Below, in pieces: positions 7,924 through 17,254 of a DNA stretch of 64,000 nt. Source of the DNA: an uncultured Clostridia bacterium (lineage in GTDB: Bacteria > Bacillota > Clostridia > Peptostreptococcales > Anaerovoracaceae). The DNA is taken from positions 1 to 64,000 of the forward strand of contig CAKQQT010000012.1 of assembly GCA_934271235.1 (NCBI GenBank). Reading direction: 5' to 3'. The first letter of the stretch is position 1; every line of letters starts with the position of its first letter. A model generated the notes under the pieces. It made no database searches, was not told the DNA's origin, and saw only the letters and a program-made list of their open reading frames with translations. Both the position numbers and the translations under genes were made by a program.

Positions 7924-8418
7924 TTAAAGTTCCAGGCGATACACGTAATCGTCCATGTAGAATCCGTGCCCGATGCTGTTTTTTTCGGCGCGCAGGATTC
8001 GGAAACCAAGGTTTTCATAAGCGCGGCAGGCGCTGTTCTGCTTGTTGACATTCAATTCGATGCTGTTTAAGTTCCGTTTCTTGGCGCTGGAGATGACGAA
8101 ATCTAACATTTGATGCGCGTAGCCTTTGCCGCGTTCGGCCTTGTATAAATAGAATTTGCTCAGATACAGAGCGTCGCCTTTGGGATAGAACGCAAGGAAT
8201 CCAAGGTTCCGATCATCCTCGCGCACGAAAAAATACTGATAGCCGTTTTTTAGCTGTTCTTCGATCGCCTGCTCCGTTTGGAACATGCGCAGCATATAGT
8301 CGTTTTGTTCTTTGCCGATGAGCGGATCGAAATGCTCGCGGACGATGGCGGTCGCCATTTGGGACATTTCACGGATCCACGCGGGATCTTCTGCCGATAA
8401 TGCTGTATAGTGGATCAT
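7924..8418 (-). CDS. GNAT-family N-acetyltransferase
   Basis: 164 residues, full length for a single GNAT domain. The segment DALYLSKFYLYKAERGKGYAHQMLDF contains the beta-4 strand and the acetyl-CoA pyrophosphate loop (R-G-K-G-Y-A). Later N-K-Q-N-S-A-C-R-A-Y-E-N-L-G-F is the usual alpha-4/beta-6 signature. The protein would transfer an acetyl group from acetyl-CoA to an amine; the substrate cannot be told from sequence. It is a lone gene divergent from nadE with the MITE copy on its downstream side. Confidence 0.85.
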   Translation of the reverse strand: MIHYTALSAEDPAWIREMSQMATAIVREHFDPLIGKEQNDYMLRMFQTEQAIEEQLKNGYQYFFVREDDRNLGFLAFYPKGDALYLSKFYLYKAERGKGYAHQMLDFVISSAKKRNLNSIELNVNKQNSACRAYENLGFRILRAEKNSIGHGFYMDDYVYRLEL

Positions 8419-8511
8419 GATAAAACCTATAAACCTTTCTTTTGGATGTCCGGATCTGTTTGCTGTACTGTATTTATCCTAGCACACTTTGCCGGCAGCT
8501 GCAAGAGGGGG

Positions 8512-8540
8512 TGGACGATGCGGAAAAATGGGTGTATAAT
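8512..8540 (+). promoter_or_regulatory. Promoter for nadE
   Basis: TGGACG (8512-8517), 17-bp spacer, TATAAT (8535-8540) preceded by TG at -1 spacing, an extended -10 (TGTATAAT). The nadE start codon is about 160 bp downstream, leaving a moderately long untranslated leader with no obvious structure. Confidence 0.55.
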
Positions 8541-8698
8541 AAATTGTACTTTTGAAATGTTGAACTCTGGACGGAAATGGTATAGGAATGCCTGTGACAA
8601 TGCTTAAAAACTGCGCGGGCAGGTAAAAAGCGCAGGATCAGAAATCGAAATACAGCAAAAAGCACAACATACACAACAGAAATAAAGGAGAGACAGAC

Positions 8699-9445
8699 AT
8701 GAGTTTTGATGCAAAGAAAGTGAAAGAGGAAGTTGTCGCATGGATCCGCGACTGGTTTGAGGCAAACGGCAAGGGATGCAATGCGGTCGTTGCGATCTCC
8801 GGCGGTAAGGACAGCTCAGTCGCTGCCGCGCTCTGCGTGGAAGCGCTCGGCAAGGAGCGTGTCATCGGCGTGCTCCTGCCGAAAGGTGAACAATTTGATA
8901 TCAACGTTTCGCAGGCGTTGGTAGCGCATCTGGGGATCAAAAATTATACCGTGAATATTAAGGACTGTTACGACGGTCTGGTGAACGAACTGACGGCGCA
9001 GCTCGGCGCGGAGACGATCCAGCCGCAGACGATCACCAATCTGCCGGCACGCCTGAGAATGGCGGCGACCTATGCAGTTGCGCAGTCTAATAACGGCCGC
9101 GTGGCGAACACCTGCAACCTGTCGGAAGACTGGGTCGGCTATGCGACCAGATACGGCGACGGCGCCGGCGATTTCAGTCCGCTTTCGCATCTGACAGTGC
9201 AGGAAGTCAAGGCTATCGGACGGGAACTCGGCCTGCCGTCGATGTTCGTGGATAAGACGCCGATCGACGGTCTGCAGCCGAAGACGGATGAGGAAAATCT
9301 CGGTTTCACCTACGCGGTGCTTGATCATTATATCCGCACCGGCGAGATCGACGACGCGGAGATCAAGGCGAAGATCGATCGCCTGCATGCGCTCAATCAG
9401 TTTAAACTCAAATATATGGATTGTTTTCCATACGATCCGCAGTAA
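8699..9445 (+). CDS. nadE: NAD(+) synthase, ammonia-dependent
   Basis: The 248-residue protein starts at ATG 8699 behind AAAGGAGAG. It carries the PP-loop ATP pyrophosphatase motif SGGKDSS at about 34-40 and later NTCNLSEDWVGYATRYGDGAGDF and DKTPIDGL, typical of NadE. It adenylates nicotinic acid adenine dinucleotide and amidates it to NAD. The length matches the short, glutaminase-lacking form, so free ammonia is the nitrogen donor. It is a monocistronic gene with its own terminator, and a housekeeping gene with no unusual features. Confidence 0.95.
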   Translation: MSFDAKKVKEEVVAWIRDWFEANGKGCNAVVAISGGKDSSVAAALCVEALGKERVIGVLLPKGEQFDINVSQALVAHLGIKNYTVNIKDCYDGLVNELTAQLGAETIQPQTITNLPARLRMAATYAVAQSNNGRVANTCNLSEDWVGYATRYGDGAGDFSPLSHLTVQEVKAIGRELGLPSMFVDKTPIDGLQPKTDEENLGFTYAVLDHYIRTGEIDDAEIKAKIDRLHALNQFKLKYMDCFPYDPQ

Positions 9446-9464
9446 CAGGATCAGGTAAGGCAAG

Positions 9465-9502
9465 GGCGGCCCGGCAGGTTAGGCAAGGGGCCGCCTGTTT
9501 TT
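9465..9502 (+). terminator. Terminator after nadE
   Basis: Stem GGCGGCCC (9465-9472) / GGGCCGCC (9488-9495) followed by TGTTTTT. Confidence 0.75.
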
Positions 9503-9649
9503 ACGTGCGGGGCGCAGGCGCTGCGGGAGGATTTGAGCACGCAGCGAGCTGCGGCGTGCGATTCGTCAGAATTTGTTAAGAATTGCGTGCGTGCCTTTGT
9601 AAGAAATGGATCTTATGATAGGGGTATCAGCCGGAAAGGAACAGAAAAC

Positions 9650-10384
9650 ATGACAGAAACGATGGATACGAGCAACATTCTGGTTTGCGACGATGATAAG
9701 GAGATCGCGGGGGCCATTGAAATTTACCTGCGCAACGAGGGCTATCACGTCTTCAAAGCATACAACGGCGTGGAAGCGCTGCGCATCGCGCGGGAGCAGC
9801 CGCTGCATCTGATCATTATGGATATCATGATGCCGCAGATGGACGGCGTGCAGGCAACCATGAAGATCCGCGAAGAAAAAAACATTCCGATCATCATGCT
9901 TTCCGCGAAATCCGAAGACTACGACAAGATCACCGGCCTGAACGTCGGCGCGGACGATTATGTCACCAAGCCGTTCAATCCGCTGGAACTGATCGCCAGG
10001 GTCAAGTCGCAGCTCAGGCGCTATGTGCGTCTTGGGAGCATCGACGGCGCAGCCGGAGAAAAGGCGTCCGGACAAGGAGAAGGGGTATATGTCACAGGGG
10101 GGCTGGTCGTCGACGACAATCAGAAGACTGTGAGCATGGACGGACAGCCGATCGCGGTCACGCCGATCGAATTCGGGATCTTGTGCTATCTGACGCGCTA
10201 CGCGGGACGAGTGTTCAGCATCGAGCAGATCTATGAGGCAGTGTGGAACGAACCGGCATACAGCCCGGAAAACACGGTCGCCGTACATATCCGCCGCATT
10301 CGAGAAAAGATCGAGATCGATCCGAAGAATCCGCGTTATCTGAAAGTTGTCTGGGGCATCGGCTATAAAATGGAAAAAATGTAG
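9650..10384 (+). CDS. OmpR-family response regulator (VanR-like)
   Basis: ATG 9650 has GGAAAGGA 10 bp upstream and gives 244 residues. An in-frame upstream extension to 9533 lacks a ribosome site. The receiver domain has DDD at about 14-16 and phospho-acceptor D58 in IIMDIMMP, with the conserved Lys in YVTKPFNP. The C-terminal winged helix (about 150-244) includes VAVHIRRIREKIE and YLKVVWGIGYKM. It is followed 98 bp later by a membrane histidine kinase, its likely partner. VanR/VanS-type pairs in Clostridia often answer cell-wall or drug stress, but no target gene is adjacent. Confidence 0.9.
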   Translation: MTETMDTSNILVCDDDKEIAGAIEIYLRNEGYHVFKAYNGVEALRIAREQPLHLIIMDIMMPQMDGVQATMKIREEKNIPIIMLSAKSEDYDKITGLNVGADDYVTKPFNPLELIARVKSQLRRYVRLGSIDGAAGEKASGQGEGVYVTGGLVVDDNQKTVSMDGQPIAVTPIEFGILCYLTRYAGRVFSIEQIYEAVWNEPAYSPENTVAVHIRRIREKIEIDPKNPRYLKVVWGIGYKMEKM

Positions 10385-10482
10385 CGAGGGACGCGAGACG
10401 TATTGTTAAAAGTGCTCGCGGCAGGCGCGGCGCCTTGTCAGGAAAGGCAGATGCATGATTCCTGAAAAAAAGGAGTATGAGT

Positions 10483-12375
10483 ATGGAAGTAAAAATCAAA
10501 AACAGGGGTGGGCTGCGGGCCTCAAACACCCTGATGTGGGTCTTGGCCGTTCTCAGCGGGACTGCGCTGGGGATCGCCGGCAGCTTCGCGGTGGCGCTCA
10601 GCTCGATGAGCGATTACCGCCGCGTGTATAATGATTGGATCGGTACAGACACTACCATCACAGAGCCGGAAGCACAGCGGGCATTGGAATGGATCGAAAG
10701 CAACCGCTGGGTGGTGCATTTTGCGGATGAAAACACGCAGGCAGACGTCTTGAGTGCGCTGCTGCTGGTCATGACGGGGCTGGTGATCGTGTTTGCGGCG
10801 GCGCTGATCATGCTGTGCGTGCAGACCGGCCATATGGATCGGGAAGCAGACGGCAGTCTGCATCTGAACCGCTTTGACCGTATCTGGTCGGAGGCACTGC
10901 TGATCCTCGGCTGTGCGGCAGGCGGATGTGCGGTCGCATTGGCGATGCCGCTGTATGAGATGTGGCCGCACATCCTGATCAAGGGCGTTTACACACCGGG
11001 CATGCAGGATGCCTATGTCTTCGGGCCGAGCAACACGGTGACCTTTATCCTGTGCATCGCGGGCATGGTGGTCTGCATCTTCCTGGCGGTGCTTTGCTTC
11101 GTTTCACTGGTCAAGAAGATCAAGGCGAAGATGTTCTGGGAAAAATCTTTCTTCGGCGGCATCGTGCTGACGATCTACCGCAGCATCGCGGCCAGCGATA
11201 AGACGATGTTTAAAGTCATGGCACTTTTGATCGGCGGCATGCTGCTTTCGATGACGTGGATCGGCGCGGCGGCTGTGCTGGCGGTGATCCTGCTCTGTGT
11301 GCCGAAGTTGGTCAGACAGTATCTGGCGATCCGCAGCGGCGTCAGTGAAGTGAAGAACGGGAATCTGACCTATCAGATCCCGGTCGAGACGGACCGCAGG
11401 GGAAACGTCGGCGAGCTGGGCAGACTGGCGGCGGATATCAATGAGATCTCGCAGGCGTCGAATCTGGCGGTGCAGAACGAGCTCAAAAACCAGCGCATGA
11501 AGACCGAGCTGATCTCCAATGTTTCGCACGATCTGAAAACACCGCTGACGTCAATGGTCTCCTATATCGACCTGCTGGAACAGGAGGGACTCGACAGCCC
11601 GAACGCGCCGGGGTACTTGGAGATCTTGGACGAAAAAACGCAGCGTCTCAAAGTCCTGACGGAAAATCTCTTTGAAGCAGCGAAGGCGTCCAGCGGCGCG
11701 ATCCCGGTCCACATGGAAACGATCGACCTCGGTTCGCTGGTCAGCCAGAGCCTCGGAGAAATGGGCGAACGGCTGGCAGCGCAGAATCTGGATGTGATCG
11801 TAGAAAATCACTGCGCGCAGGATATGCCGGCCGGGAACGCTGCGTGGGATCCAGCGGCGAGCCGTCCGGTCGGGCAGGCATCGTCGGAAGAAGATGCGTC
11901 TGCACTTGACGGTGCATTTGAGGCGGAGGGCGGCGTACAGTCCGCAGGCCCGCGGGTCACGGCGGACGGCCAGCTTTTGTGGCGCGTCATCGAGAATCTC
12001 TTAGGCAATGTCAGCAAATACGCGCTGCCGGGCAGCCGCGTCTATCTCGACATCAGCAGCGTGAACCGCAAAGGCAGCGGTGCAGCAGGAACGGCAGACG
12101 GGCAGGCGGAAACGGTCGGAACAAATGCGCAAGCGGGTGCTGCGGCCAATGGCTTCGTGCTGCTGGAGGTCAAGAACATCTCCAGAGACCGCCTGAATAT
12201 TTCCGCGGACGAACTCATGGAGCGCTTCAAACGCGGGGATGAATCCCGCAACACCGAGGGCAGCGGTCTCGGCCTGGCCATCGCGCGCGACCTGACCAAA
12301 CTGATGGACGGCGTCTTTGAGATCACCGTCGACGGCGACCTTTTCAAGGCTTCCGTCCTGCTGAAACAGGCATAA
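10483..12375 (+). CDS. Membrane sensor histidine kinase with low-complexity insertions
   Basis: The likely start is ATG 10483, seven bases after AGGAG. ATG 10477, two codons earlier, sits almost on the Shine-Dalgarno. About 630 residues: five to six membrane segments (to about residue 280), a HAMP-like stretch, then HisKA with VSHDLKTPLTSM (His phospho-acceptor, about residue 348), N box WRVIENLLGNVSKYA and G box NTEGSGLGLAIARDL. Two Ala/Gly/Ser/Glu-rich insertions break the ATPase domain, one before the N box and one between N and G boxes (KGSGAAGTADGQAE region). These are absent from ordinary VanS-like kinases and have higher GC than the flanks. It pairs with the OmpR regulator upstream. 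Confidence 0.88.
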   Translation: MEVKIKNRGGLRASNTLMWVLAVLSGTALGIAGSFAVALSSMSDYRRVYNDWIGTDTTITEPEAQRALEWIESNRWVVHFADENTQADVLSALLLVMTGLVIVFAAALIMLCVQTGHMDREADGSLHLNRFDRIWSEALLILGCAAGGCAVALAMPLYEMWPHILIKGVYTPGMQDAYVFGPSNTVTFILCIAGMVVCIFLAVLCFVSLVKKIKAKMFWEKSFFGGIVLTIYRSIAASDKTMFKVMALLIGGMLLSMTWIGAAAVLAVILLCVPKLVRQYLAIRSGVSEVKNGNLTYQIPVETDRRGNVGELGRLAADINEISQASNLAVQNELKNQRMKTELISNVSHDLKTPLTSMVSYIDLLEQEGLDSPNAPGYLEILDEKTQRLKVLTENLFEAAKASSGAIPVHMETIDLGSLVSQSLGEMGERLAAQNLDVIVENHCAQDMPAGNAAWDPAASRPVGQASSEEDASALDGAFEAEGGVQSAGPRVTADGQLLWRVIENLLGNVSKYALPGSRVYLDISSVNRKGSGAAGTADGQAETVGTNAQAGAAANGFVLLEVKNISRDRLNISADELMERFKRGDESRNTEGSGLGLAIARDLTKLMDGVFEITVDGDLFKASVLLKQA

Positions 12376-12428
12376 GCATCTGCGTGCTGACGGTACGTGG
12401 ACACCGATCAACGACCTTCGATATGACA

Positions 12429-12458
12429 AACCCGGGCATATGACTGTCCGGGTTTTGC
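12429..12458 (+). terminator. Terminator after the two-component pair
   Basis: Stem AACCCGG (12429-12435) / CCGGGTT (12448-12454) followed by TTG. Confidence 0.6.
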
Positions 12459-12570
12459 TGTACCGTAAACGCCGGAACCGAAAATTTTCCTGTGTTTTTT
12501 GAAGATCGGTGAAAAAAACAGACGACTTTTCGGATAATACCGATGAAAAGCTTTTCAAAGGAGAATAGCA

Positions 12571-13050
12571 ATGCTGAGTACGGAAGAGTTCAATCAGTTC
12601 GCGGAAGCCTATATGGATACTGTCTTTCGAGTCGCGTTCAGCTGCCTGAAATCGCGCGCGGACGCCGAGGACGTCACGCAGGAGGTGCTGCTGCGGCTTT
12701 ACGAGACAGATTACATTTTTGAAAGCAGCGAACACGTAAAAAACTGGCTCATCAAGGTGACCTATAATGCCTGCCGTAAGTTCTGGCGCAGAGCTTTTCG
12801 CAGGCATGAGAACATCGATGCTTATATCGAGCAGCTCACCTTTGAGGATCGCTCCTATCAGGACTTGTTTGCGGCGGTCATGAAGCTGGATCGGGCAAAG
12901 CGCGTCGTGGTGCTGCTGTATTATATAGAGGGGTATCAGATACAGGAGATCGCGCAGCTTCTGGAAATTCCGCAGGGAACGGTGGGCACACGGCTGGCGC
13001 GGGCACGCAGGGAACTCAGAACATACTTGGAGGAAGAGGTATCCATATGA
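12571..13050 (+). CDS. ECF-type RNA polymerase sigma factor (second)
   Basis: 159 residues with ATG 12571 after AAAGGAG. Region 2 includes SRADAEDVTQEVLLRLYETD and region 4 contains LDRAKRVVVLLYYIEGYQIQ plus the HTH IAQLLEIPQGTVGTRLARAR. The stop overlaps the start of the next gene by 4 bp, so the downstream membrane M23 protein is its coupled partner and probable regulator. It belongs to the same broad class as the sigma at 6775-7272, but the partners are unrelated apart from membrane topology. Confidence 0.9.
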   Translation: MLSTEEFNQFAEAYMDTVFRVAFSCLKSRADAEDVTQEVLLRLYETDYIFESSEHVKNWLIKVTYNACRKFWRRAFRRHENIDAYIEQLTFEDRSYQDLFAAVMKLDRAKRVVVLLYYIEGYQIQEIAQLLEIPQGTVGTRLARARRELRTYLEEEVSI

Positions 13051-13730
13051 GTGATAAGGAAAAAATGAGAAAGGCCTTTCAAAGCCTTAAAGCTCCGGAG
13101 GATACTCTGGAAAGGGTCAGGAAGCAAATCGAAATGAAACAGAAAGAAACTTACGGAAAGCACGCAGAGCCCGGCAGGTGCGGCAAGCATCGGTGGATGC
13201 CGGCGGCGGTCGTTCTTCTGGTACTTGTATTGGGCTGCGGCAGTGTTTACGCGGCAAAGCATTTCAGCCTGGGAAGCCTGTTTGGACAATCGGCGAGCGG
13301 ACAAAGTGAGCAAAAGGAACAAACAGAACAGACGGAACCGGCAGAACAGGCAGGGATAAATACCGCAGACGATTTTCGGATCAGCATCCCGTTTGGCTAT
13401 CAGAATCCATATACGGAAACGACTGCTTCGCATACAGGCATGGATTTCATCGCCGATGAGGGAACGCCGGTACTGGCGGCAGCCTCCGGCACGGTCCGGT
13501 GCGTGGACTTCAGCGCGGAATGGGGAAATTATCTGATCCTCGATCATGAAGAGGGCTACAGCACGTTGTATGCCTGCCTGAAAGAAACGACGGTTTCGGC
13601 GGGCGATGAGGCAGAGGCCGGCACGCAGATCGGCACGGTCGGCAAAAGCGGCATGGCAGCCGGTCCGCATCTGCATCTGGAACTCTGGCTGAACGAGCAG
13701 CCGATCGATCCGAGCACGTATCTGCCGTAG
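13047..13730 (+). CDS. Membrane protein joining a putative anti-sigma segment to an M23 peptidase domain
   Basis: 227 residues. The cytoplasmic N-terminus (1-50) is basic and helical; a membrane helix follows at about 51-70 (WMPAAVVLLVLVLGCGSV), then a Glu/Gln linker. A C-terminal LytM/M23 domain (about 115-227) carries the zinc-ligand pattern HTGMDF and HLHLEL, so the metal site looks intact. M23 enzymes cut peptidoglycan cross-bridges. It is translationally coupled to an ECF sigma, so the N-terminus is probably the sigma-binding part (inference), making this a wall enzyme or wall-binding sensor tied to a sigma. Whether the peptidase is active or only binds peptidoglycan cannot be decided. 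Confidence 0.8.
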   Translation: MSDKEKMRKAFQSLKAPEDTLERVRKQIEMKQKETYGKHAEPGRCGKHRWMPAAVVLLVLVLGCGSVYAAKHFSLGSLFGQSASGQSEQKEQTEQTEPAEQAGINTADDFRISIPFGYQNPYTETTASHTGMDFIADEGTPVLAAASGTVRCVDFSAEWGNYLILDHEEGYSTLYACLKETTVSAGDEAEAGTQIGTVGKSGMAAGPHLHLELWLNEQPIDPSTYLP

Positions 13731-13752
13731 GCTGCTGTGCCGTAAGACCACG

Positions 13753-13803
13753 AAAACTCCCGCACGTTTGTACTGCTGTACAGACAAAAGGCGGGAGTTT
13801 TTT
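13753..13803 (+). terminator. Terminator after the sigma/M23 operon
   Basis: Stem AAAACTCCCGC (13753-13763) / GCGGGAGTTTT (13791-13801) with a continued T run. Confidence 0.85.
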
Positions 13804-13936
13804 GCATGGAATAAAATTACGATTTTTTCAAAAAAACCTTGACATTTGCGCAAAATTGTATTAAAGTAATAAAATAATTGTTGAATAAAACAAAAGAAAT
13901 ATAAAAACGTTGTTAAAAACGACAAAGGAGAGAGCC

Positions 13937-14479
13937 GTGCAGAACGACCGTAAAGATTTTCTTGAAAAACTGAAAAAAATGTATGCGCCGTCGTTCGACC
14001 TGACCGAGGATGTGGTGTCGGGCGGATGGATTTTCCCGGTATACGGGCATTTCAACGTGGACAACGCCGGTTATGTGCTCTCCAAAAAAGCCAAACTCTG
14101 GGAGGCCAACTGCCAAGAGCATCTCTTTGCGCTGACGGATACGGACGAAGCTCCGTTTGAACCGCGGATGCTCGCGAAGCTGGACCGCTGGCTGCGGGAG
14201 ACTGCGGAGCCGGTCTATGTGCGAAAGGGTGAGGCGCTGCCGCCGAAAGATCATATGTACACCTATCTGACGGTGGTACTGGTGACGGATCGCGGGATCG
14301 ACGCCGCGGCGGCACAGTTTGTCAAGAAATATCATTTTGGAAGATCGTATCGCTTCCAGCTGCGGGGTTATCTGAAAACGCGGATGGTCCTCGTGTCGAC
14401 GAAGGAGCGGACGGTCGTTGCGAATCAATCCGGTAAATCGCTTGTCAACAACTACCATAAGTTATTGCGGCATTTTTAA
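13937..14479 (+). CDS. Conserved hypothetical protein preceding cstA
   Basis: GTG 13937 lies behind AAAGGAGAG, giving 180 residues; the upstream TTG has no ribosome site. It is soluble, mixed alpha/beta and rich in aromatic and basic residues, with no membrane segment and no catalytic motif I recognise. The end contains KTRMVLVSTKERTVVANQSG. The gene is 25 bp upstream of cstA and probably cotranscribed, so a role linked to the transporter or to starvation is possible (inference only). It may correspond to a small DUF family (DUF8052-like) but I cannot confirm that from sequence. Confidence 0.6.
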   Translation: MQNDRKDFLEKLKKMYAPSFDLTEDVVSGGWIFPVYGHFNVDNAGYVLSKKAKLWEANCQEHLFALTDTDEAPFEPRMLAKLDRWLRETAEPVYVRKGEALPPKDHMYTYLTVVLVTDRGIDAAAAQFVKKYHFGRSYRFQLRGYLKTRMVLVSTKERTVVANQSGKSLVNNYHKLLRHF

Positions 14480-14504
14480 TTTTTTACTTACAGGGAGGTT
14501 TTTT

Positions 14505-16145
14505 ATGAGTAGTGTAGCAATCTTGCTGGTTTCCATCGGCGCATTTGCGGTCGCCTATGTGACCTATGGATCGTATCTGGCAAAAGCTTGGGGCGTCGAC
14601 CCCAAAAGACCAACACCGGCGCATGAGCTGGAAGACGGCGTGGACTATGTGCCGGCCAATAAGGCGGTCCTGATGGGCCATCATTTTTCTTCGATCGCGG
14701 GGGCCGGACCAATCAACGGGCCGATCCAGGCGGCAGTCTTCGGCTGGGTGCCGGTGCTTTTGTGGATCTTGATCGGCGGAATTTTTTTCGGCGCGGTACA
14801 GGATTTCGGTTCCTTGTTCGCGTCGATCCGTCATAAGGGAAAATCGCTCGGCGAGATCATTGAAGTCAACATCAGCCATCGGACGAAGCTTTGCTTTACG
14901 GTGTTTGCCTGGTTAGTCCTGATCCTTGTGGTCGCGGCGTTCGCGGACATTGTAGCCGGGACGTTCGCGGGATTTGACGCAGATGGGGCAGAGGTTGAAG
15001 CGAACGGTTCTGTTGCGACCGCTTCGATGCTGTTCATCCCGCTGGCAGTGGCGTTCGGCTTGTTTAACCGCAAGCACGATCATTTGATGCTGAACACGAT
15101 CGTCGGCGTTGCGCTGCTGATCACCTGCATCGCTGTCGGCATGTATTGTCCGATCTATTTCAGCAAGGTGACTTGGCTGGTGGTCGTATTTGTATATATT
15201 TTCATCGCGTCCGTCGCGCCGGTCTGGATCCTGCTGCAGCCGAGGGATTATCTGAACAGCTTCCTGCTGTATTTCATGATCATCGCGGCTGTCATCGGCG
15301 TTGTGCTCACGAATCCGAGCATGGAGCTGGAGGCGTTCACTTCCTGGTCCACGAGCGGCGGCACATTGTTCCCGTTCCTGTTTGTAACGGTTGCCTGCGG
15401 AGCGATCTCCGGTTTCCATAGCCTGATCTCATCCGGCACGACTTCCAAGCAGCTGAACACGGAGGGTGATGCGAAAATGATCGGTTACGGCTCGATGCTG
15501 ATCGAATGCGTACTGGCGGTGGTAGCGCTGGTCGCGGTCGGCAGCGCGGGCATGGACCAGTGGACCGGCATGAACCCGCCGCAGATCTTCGCGGCCGGCA
15601 TTTCGGCAATGCTCGGCAAACTGGGTTTTCCGCAGGGCACGGCGCATACGGTCCTCCTGCTGGCGATCTCCGCGTTTGCGCTGACTTCGCTTGACACGGC
15701 GACCAGACTGGGCAGATTCCTTTTCCAGGAACTGTTCGCGACCAATAAGGACGGAAGTCCGAATGTGCTGAGCAATATGTACGTGGCAACGGCGGTCACG
15801 ATCGGCGCGGCGGCGCTTCTGACCGTTGCGGGCTACACCAAGATCTGGGCGCTCTTCGGAGCCTGCAACCAGCTGGTGGCAGTGCCGGCGTTCTTGGCAG
15901 TGGCTTGCTGGCTGAAACGGGCCGGAAGAAAGCACGGGATGCTCTATATCCCGATGTTTTTCATGCTGATCACGTCCGGCGCGGCGCTTGTTCTGAAATT
16001 TATCTCGAATATTCAGGTTCTGACGGCAGGTGAGGGCAGCATGATCGTGGAAGGTCTGCAGTGTGTGCTGGTCGTACCGATCCTGGCCTTGGCTATCGTA
16101 TTGGCGGTTGACGGCTGCAAGGTATTATTCGCGAAAAAGGCGTGA
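14505..16145 (+). CDS. cstA: Carbon starvation CstA-family peptide/pyruvate transporter
   Basis: ATG 14505 follows AGGGAGG, giving 546 residues. It has about fourteen hydrophobic segments. Typical CstA features are the N-terminal PANKAVLMGHHFSSIAGAGP and the following GPIQAAVFGWVP, and GAISGFHSLISSGTTSKQL in the middle. Family members import peptides or pyruvate when carbon is short. The length fits the shorter CstA form found in Firmicutes. It is next to a branched-chain aminotransferase, agreeing with use of peptides and amino acids as fuel. Confidence 0.92.
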   Translation: MSSVAILLVSIGAFAVAYVTYGSYLAKAWGVDPKRPTPAHELEDGVDYVPANKAVLMGHHFSSIAGAGPINGPIQAAVFGWVPVLLWILIGGIFFGAVQDFGSLFASIRHKGKSLGEIIEVNISHRTKLCFTVFAWLVLILVVAAFADIVAGTFAGFDADGAEVEANGSVATASMLFIPLAVAFGLFNRKHDHLMLNTIVGVALLITCIAVGMYCPIYFSKVTWLVVVFVYIFIASVAPVWILLQPRDYLNSFLLYFMIIAAVIGVVLTNPSMELEAFTSWSTSGGTLFPFLFVTVACGAISGFHSLISSGTTSKQLNTEGDAKMIGYGSMLIECVLAVVALVAVGSAGMDQWTGMNPPQIFAAGISAMLGKLGFPQGTAHTVLLLAISAFALTSLDTATRLGRFLFQELFATNKDGSPNVLSNMYVATAVTIGAAALLTVAGYTKIWALFGACNQLVAVPAFLAVACWLKRAGRKHGMLYIPMFFMLITSGAALVLKFISNIQVLTAGEGSMIVEGLQCVLVVPILALAIVLAVDGCKVLFAKKA

Positions 16146-16204
16146 CATAGAATATAAATCCGTAAATGGACTTGGAAGAATGGACTGGAAAAGAGGGTTT
16201 ACAA

Positions 16205-17233
16205 ATGGAAAAGAAAAACATTGACTGGGCAAATCTGGGATTTGATTATATCAAAACGGAAAAAAGATATGTTTCACATTATAAGGATGGCGTTTGGGAT
16301 GAAGGCACTTTAACGGAAGACGCAATGATCACGATGAGTGAATGCGCCTGCGTACTGCAATACGCGCAGACGGCTTTTGAGGGACTGAAAGCGTATACTA
16401 CAGAGGATGGCAGCATTGTCACGTTCCGTCCGGACCTGAACGCGGAACGTCTGCGAAATTCCTGCCGCGGGCTGATGATGCCGGAGATCCCCGAAGAAAA
16501 ATTCATGGACGCGCTGGATCAGCTGGTTGCAGCTAACGCGGCTTACGTTCCGCCTTACGGCAGCGGGGCAACGCTTTATGTCCGCCCGTTCATCTTTGGC
16601 AGCAATCCGGTCATCGGCGTTCATCCGGCATCGGAGTTTCAGTTCCGGATGTTCTGTACGCCGGTAGGTCCGTATTTTAAAGGCGGCGCGAAACCGCTGA
16701 CAATCCGGGTCAGTGATGTCGATCGCGCGGCTCCGCATGGGACCGGCAATATCAAGGCCGGTCTGAACTATGCGATGAGCTTGCGCAACATTACTGAGGC
16801 GCATGAAGCCGGTTATGATGAAAATATGTATCTGGATCCGCAGTCTCGGACCAAGATCGAAGAAACCGGCGGCGCGAATTTCCTCTTTGTCACCAAGGAC
16901 GGCAAAGTCGTCACCCCGAAGTCAGACAGCATCCTCCCGTCGGTCACCAGACGTTCACTGGTCTATGTTGCGGAGCATTATCTGGGACTGACCGTAGAGG
17001 AACGACCGATCTACAAGGAAGAGCTTGCGGATATGGCGGAAGCGGGACTTTGCGGGACCGCGGCAGTCATCTGTCCGGTCGGTAAGATCGTCGACCACGG
17101 CGAAGAACTCGTTTTCCCGGCCGGCATGGAGAAGATGGGGCCTGTCACCCAAAAACTATATGATACGTTGACAGCCATTCAGCAGGGGCACATCGAAGCC
17201 CCTGCCGGATGGATTCATAAAATTCCGGTATAA
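16205..17233 (+). CDS. ilvE: Branched-chain amino acid aminotransferase
   Basis: ATG 16205 behind AAAAGAGGG gives 342 residues beginning MEKKNIDWANLGF, the usual family start; an in-frame ATG at 16166 lacks a good ribosome site. It is a fold-type IV PLP enzyme: catalytic Lys lies in GNIKAGLNYAMS, cofactor phosphate contacts in EETGGANFLFV, and TPKSDSILPSVTRRSL is present. It moves amino groups between Val/Leu/Ile and 2-oxoglutarate. In an amino-acid fermenter it likely starts branched-chain amino acid oxidation as well as synthesis. A terminator follows. Confidence 0.95.
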   Translation: MEKKNIDWANLGFDYIKTEKRYVSHYKDGVWDEGTLTEDAMITMSECACVLQYAQTAFEGLKAYTTEDGSIVTFRPDLNAERLRNSCRGLMMPEIPEEKFMDALDQLVAANAAYVPPYGSGATLYVRPFIFGSNPVIGVHPASEFQFRMFCTPVGPYFKGGAKPLTIRVSDVDRAAPHGTGNIKAGLNYAMSLRNITEAHEAGYDENMYLDPQSRTKIEETGGANFLFVTKDGKVVTPKSDSILPSVTRRSLVYVAEHYLGLTVEERPIYKEELADMAEAGLCGTAAVICPVGKIVDHGEELVFPAGMEKMGPVTQKLYDTLTAIQQGHIEAPAGWIHKIPV

Positions 17234-17254
17234 CAGCCGGAAAGTTTCCTCACA

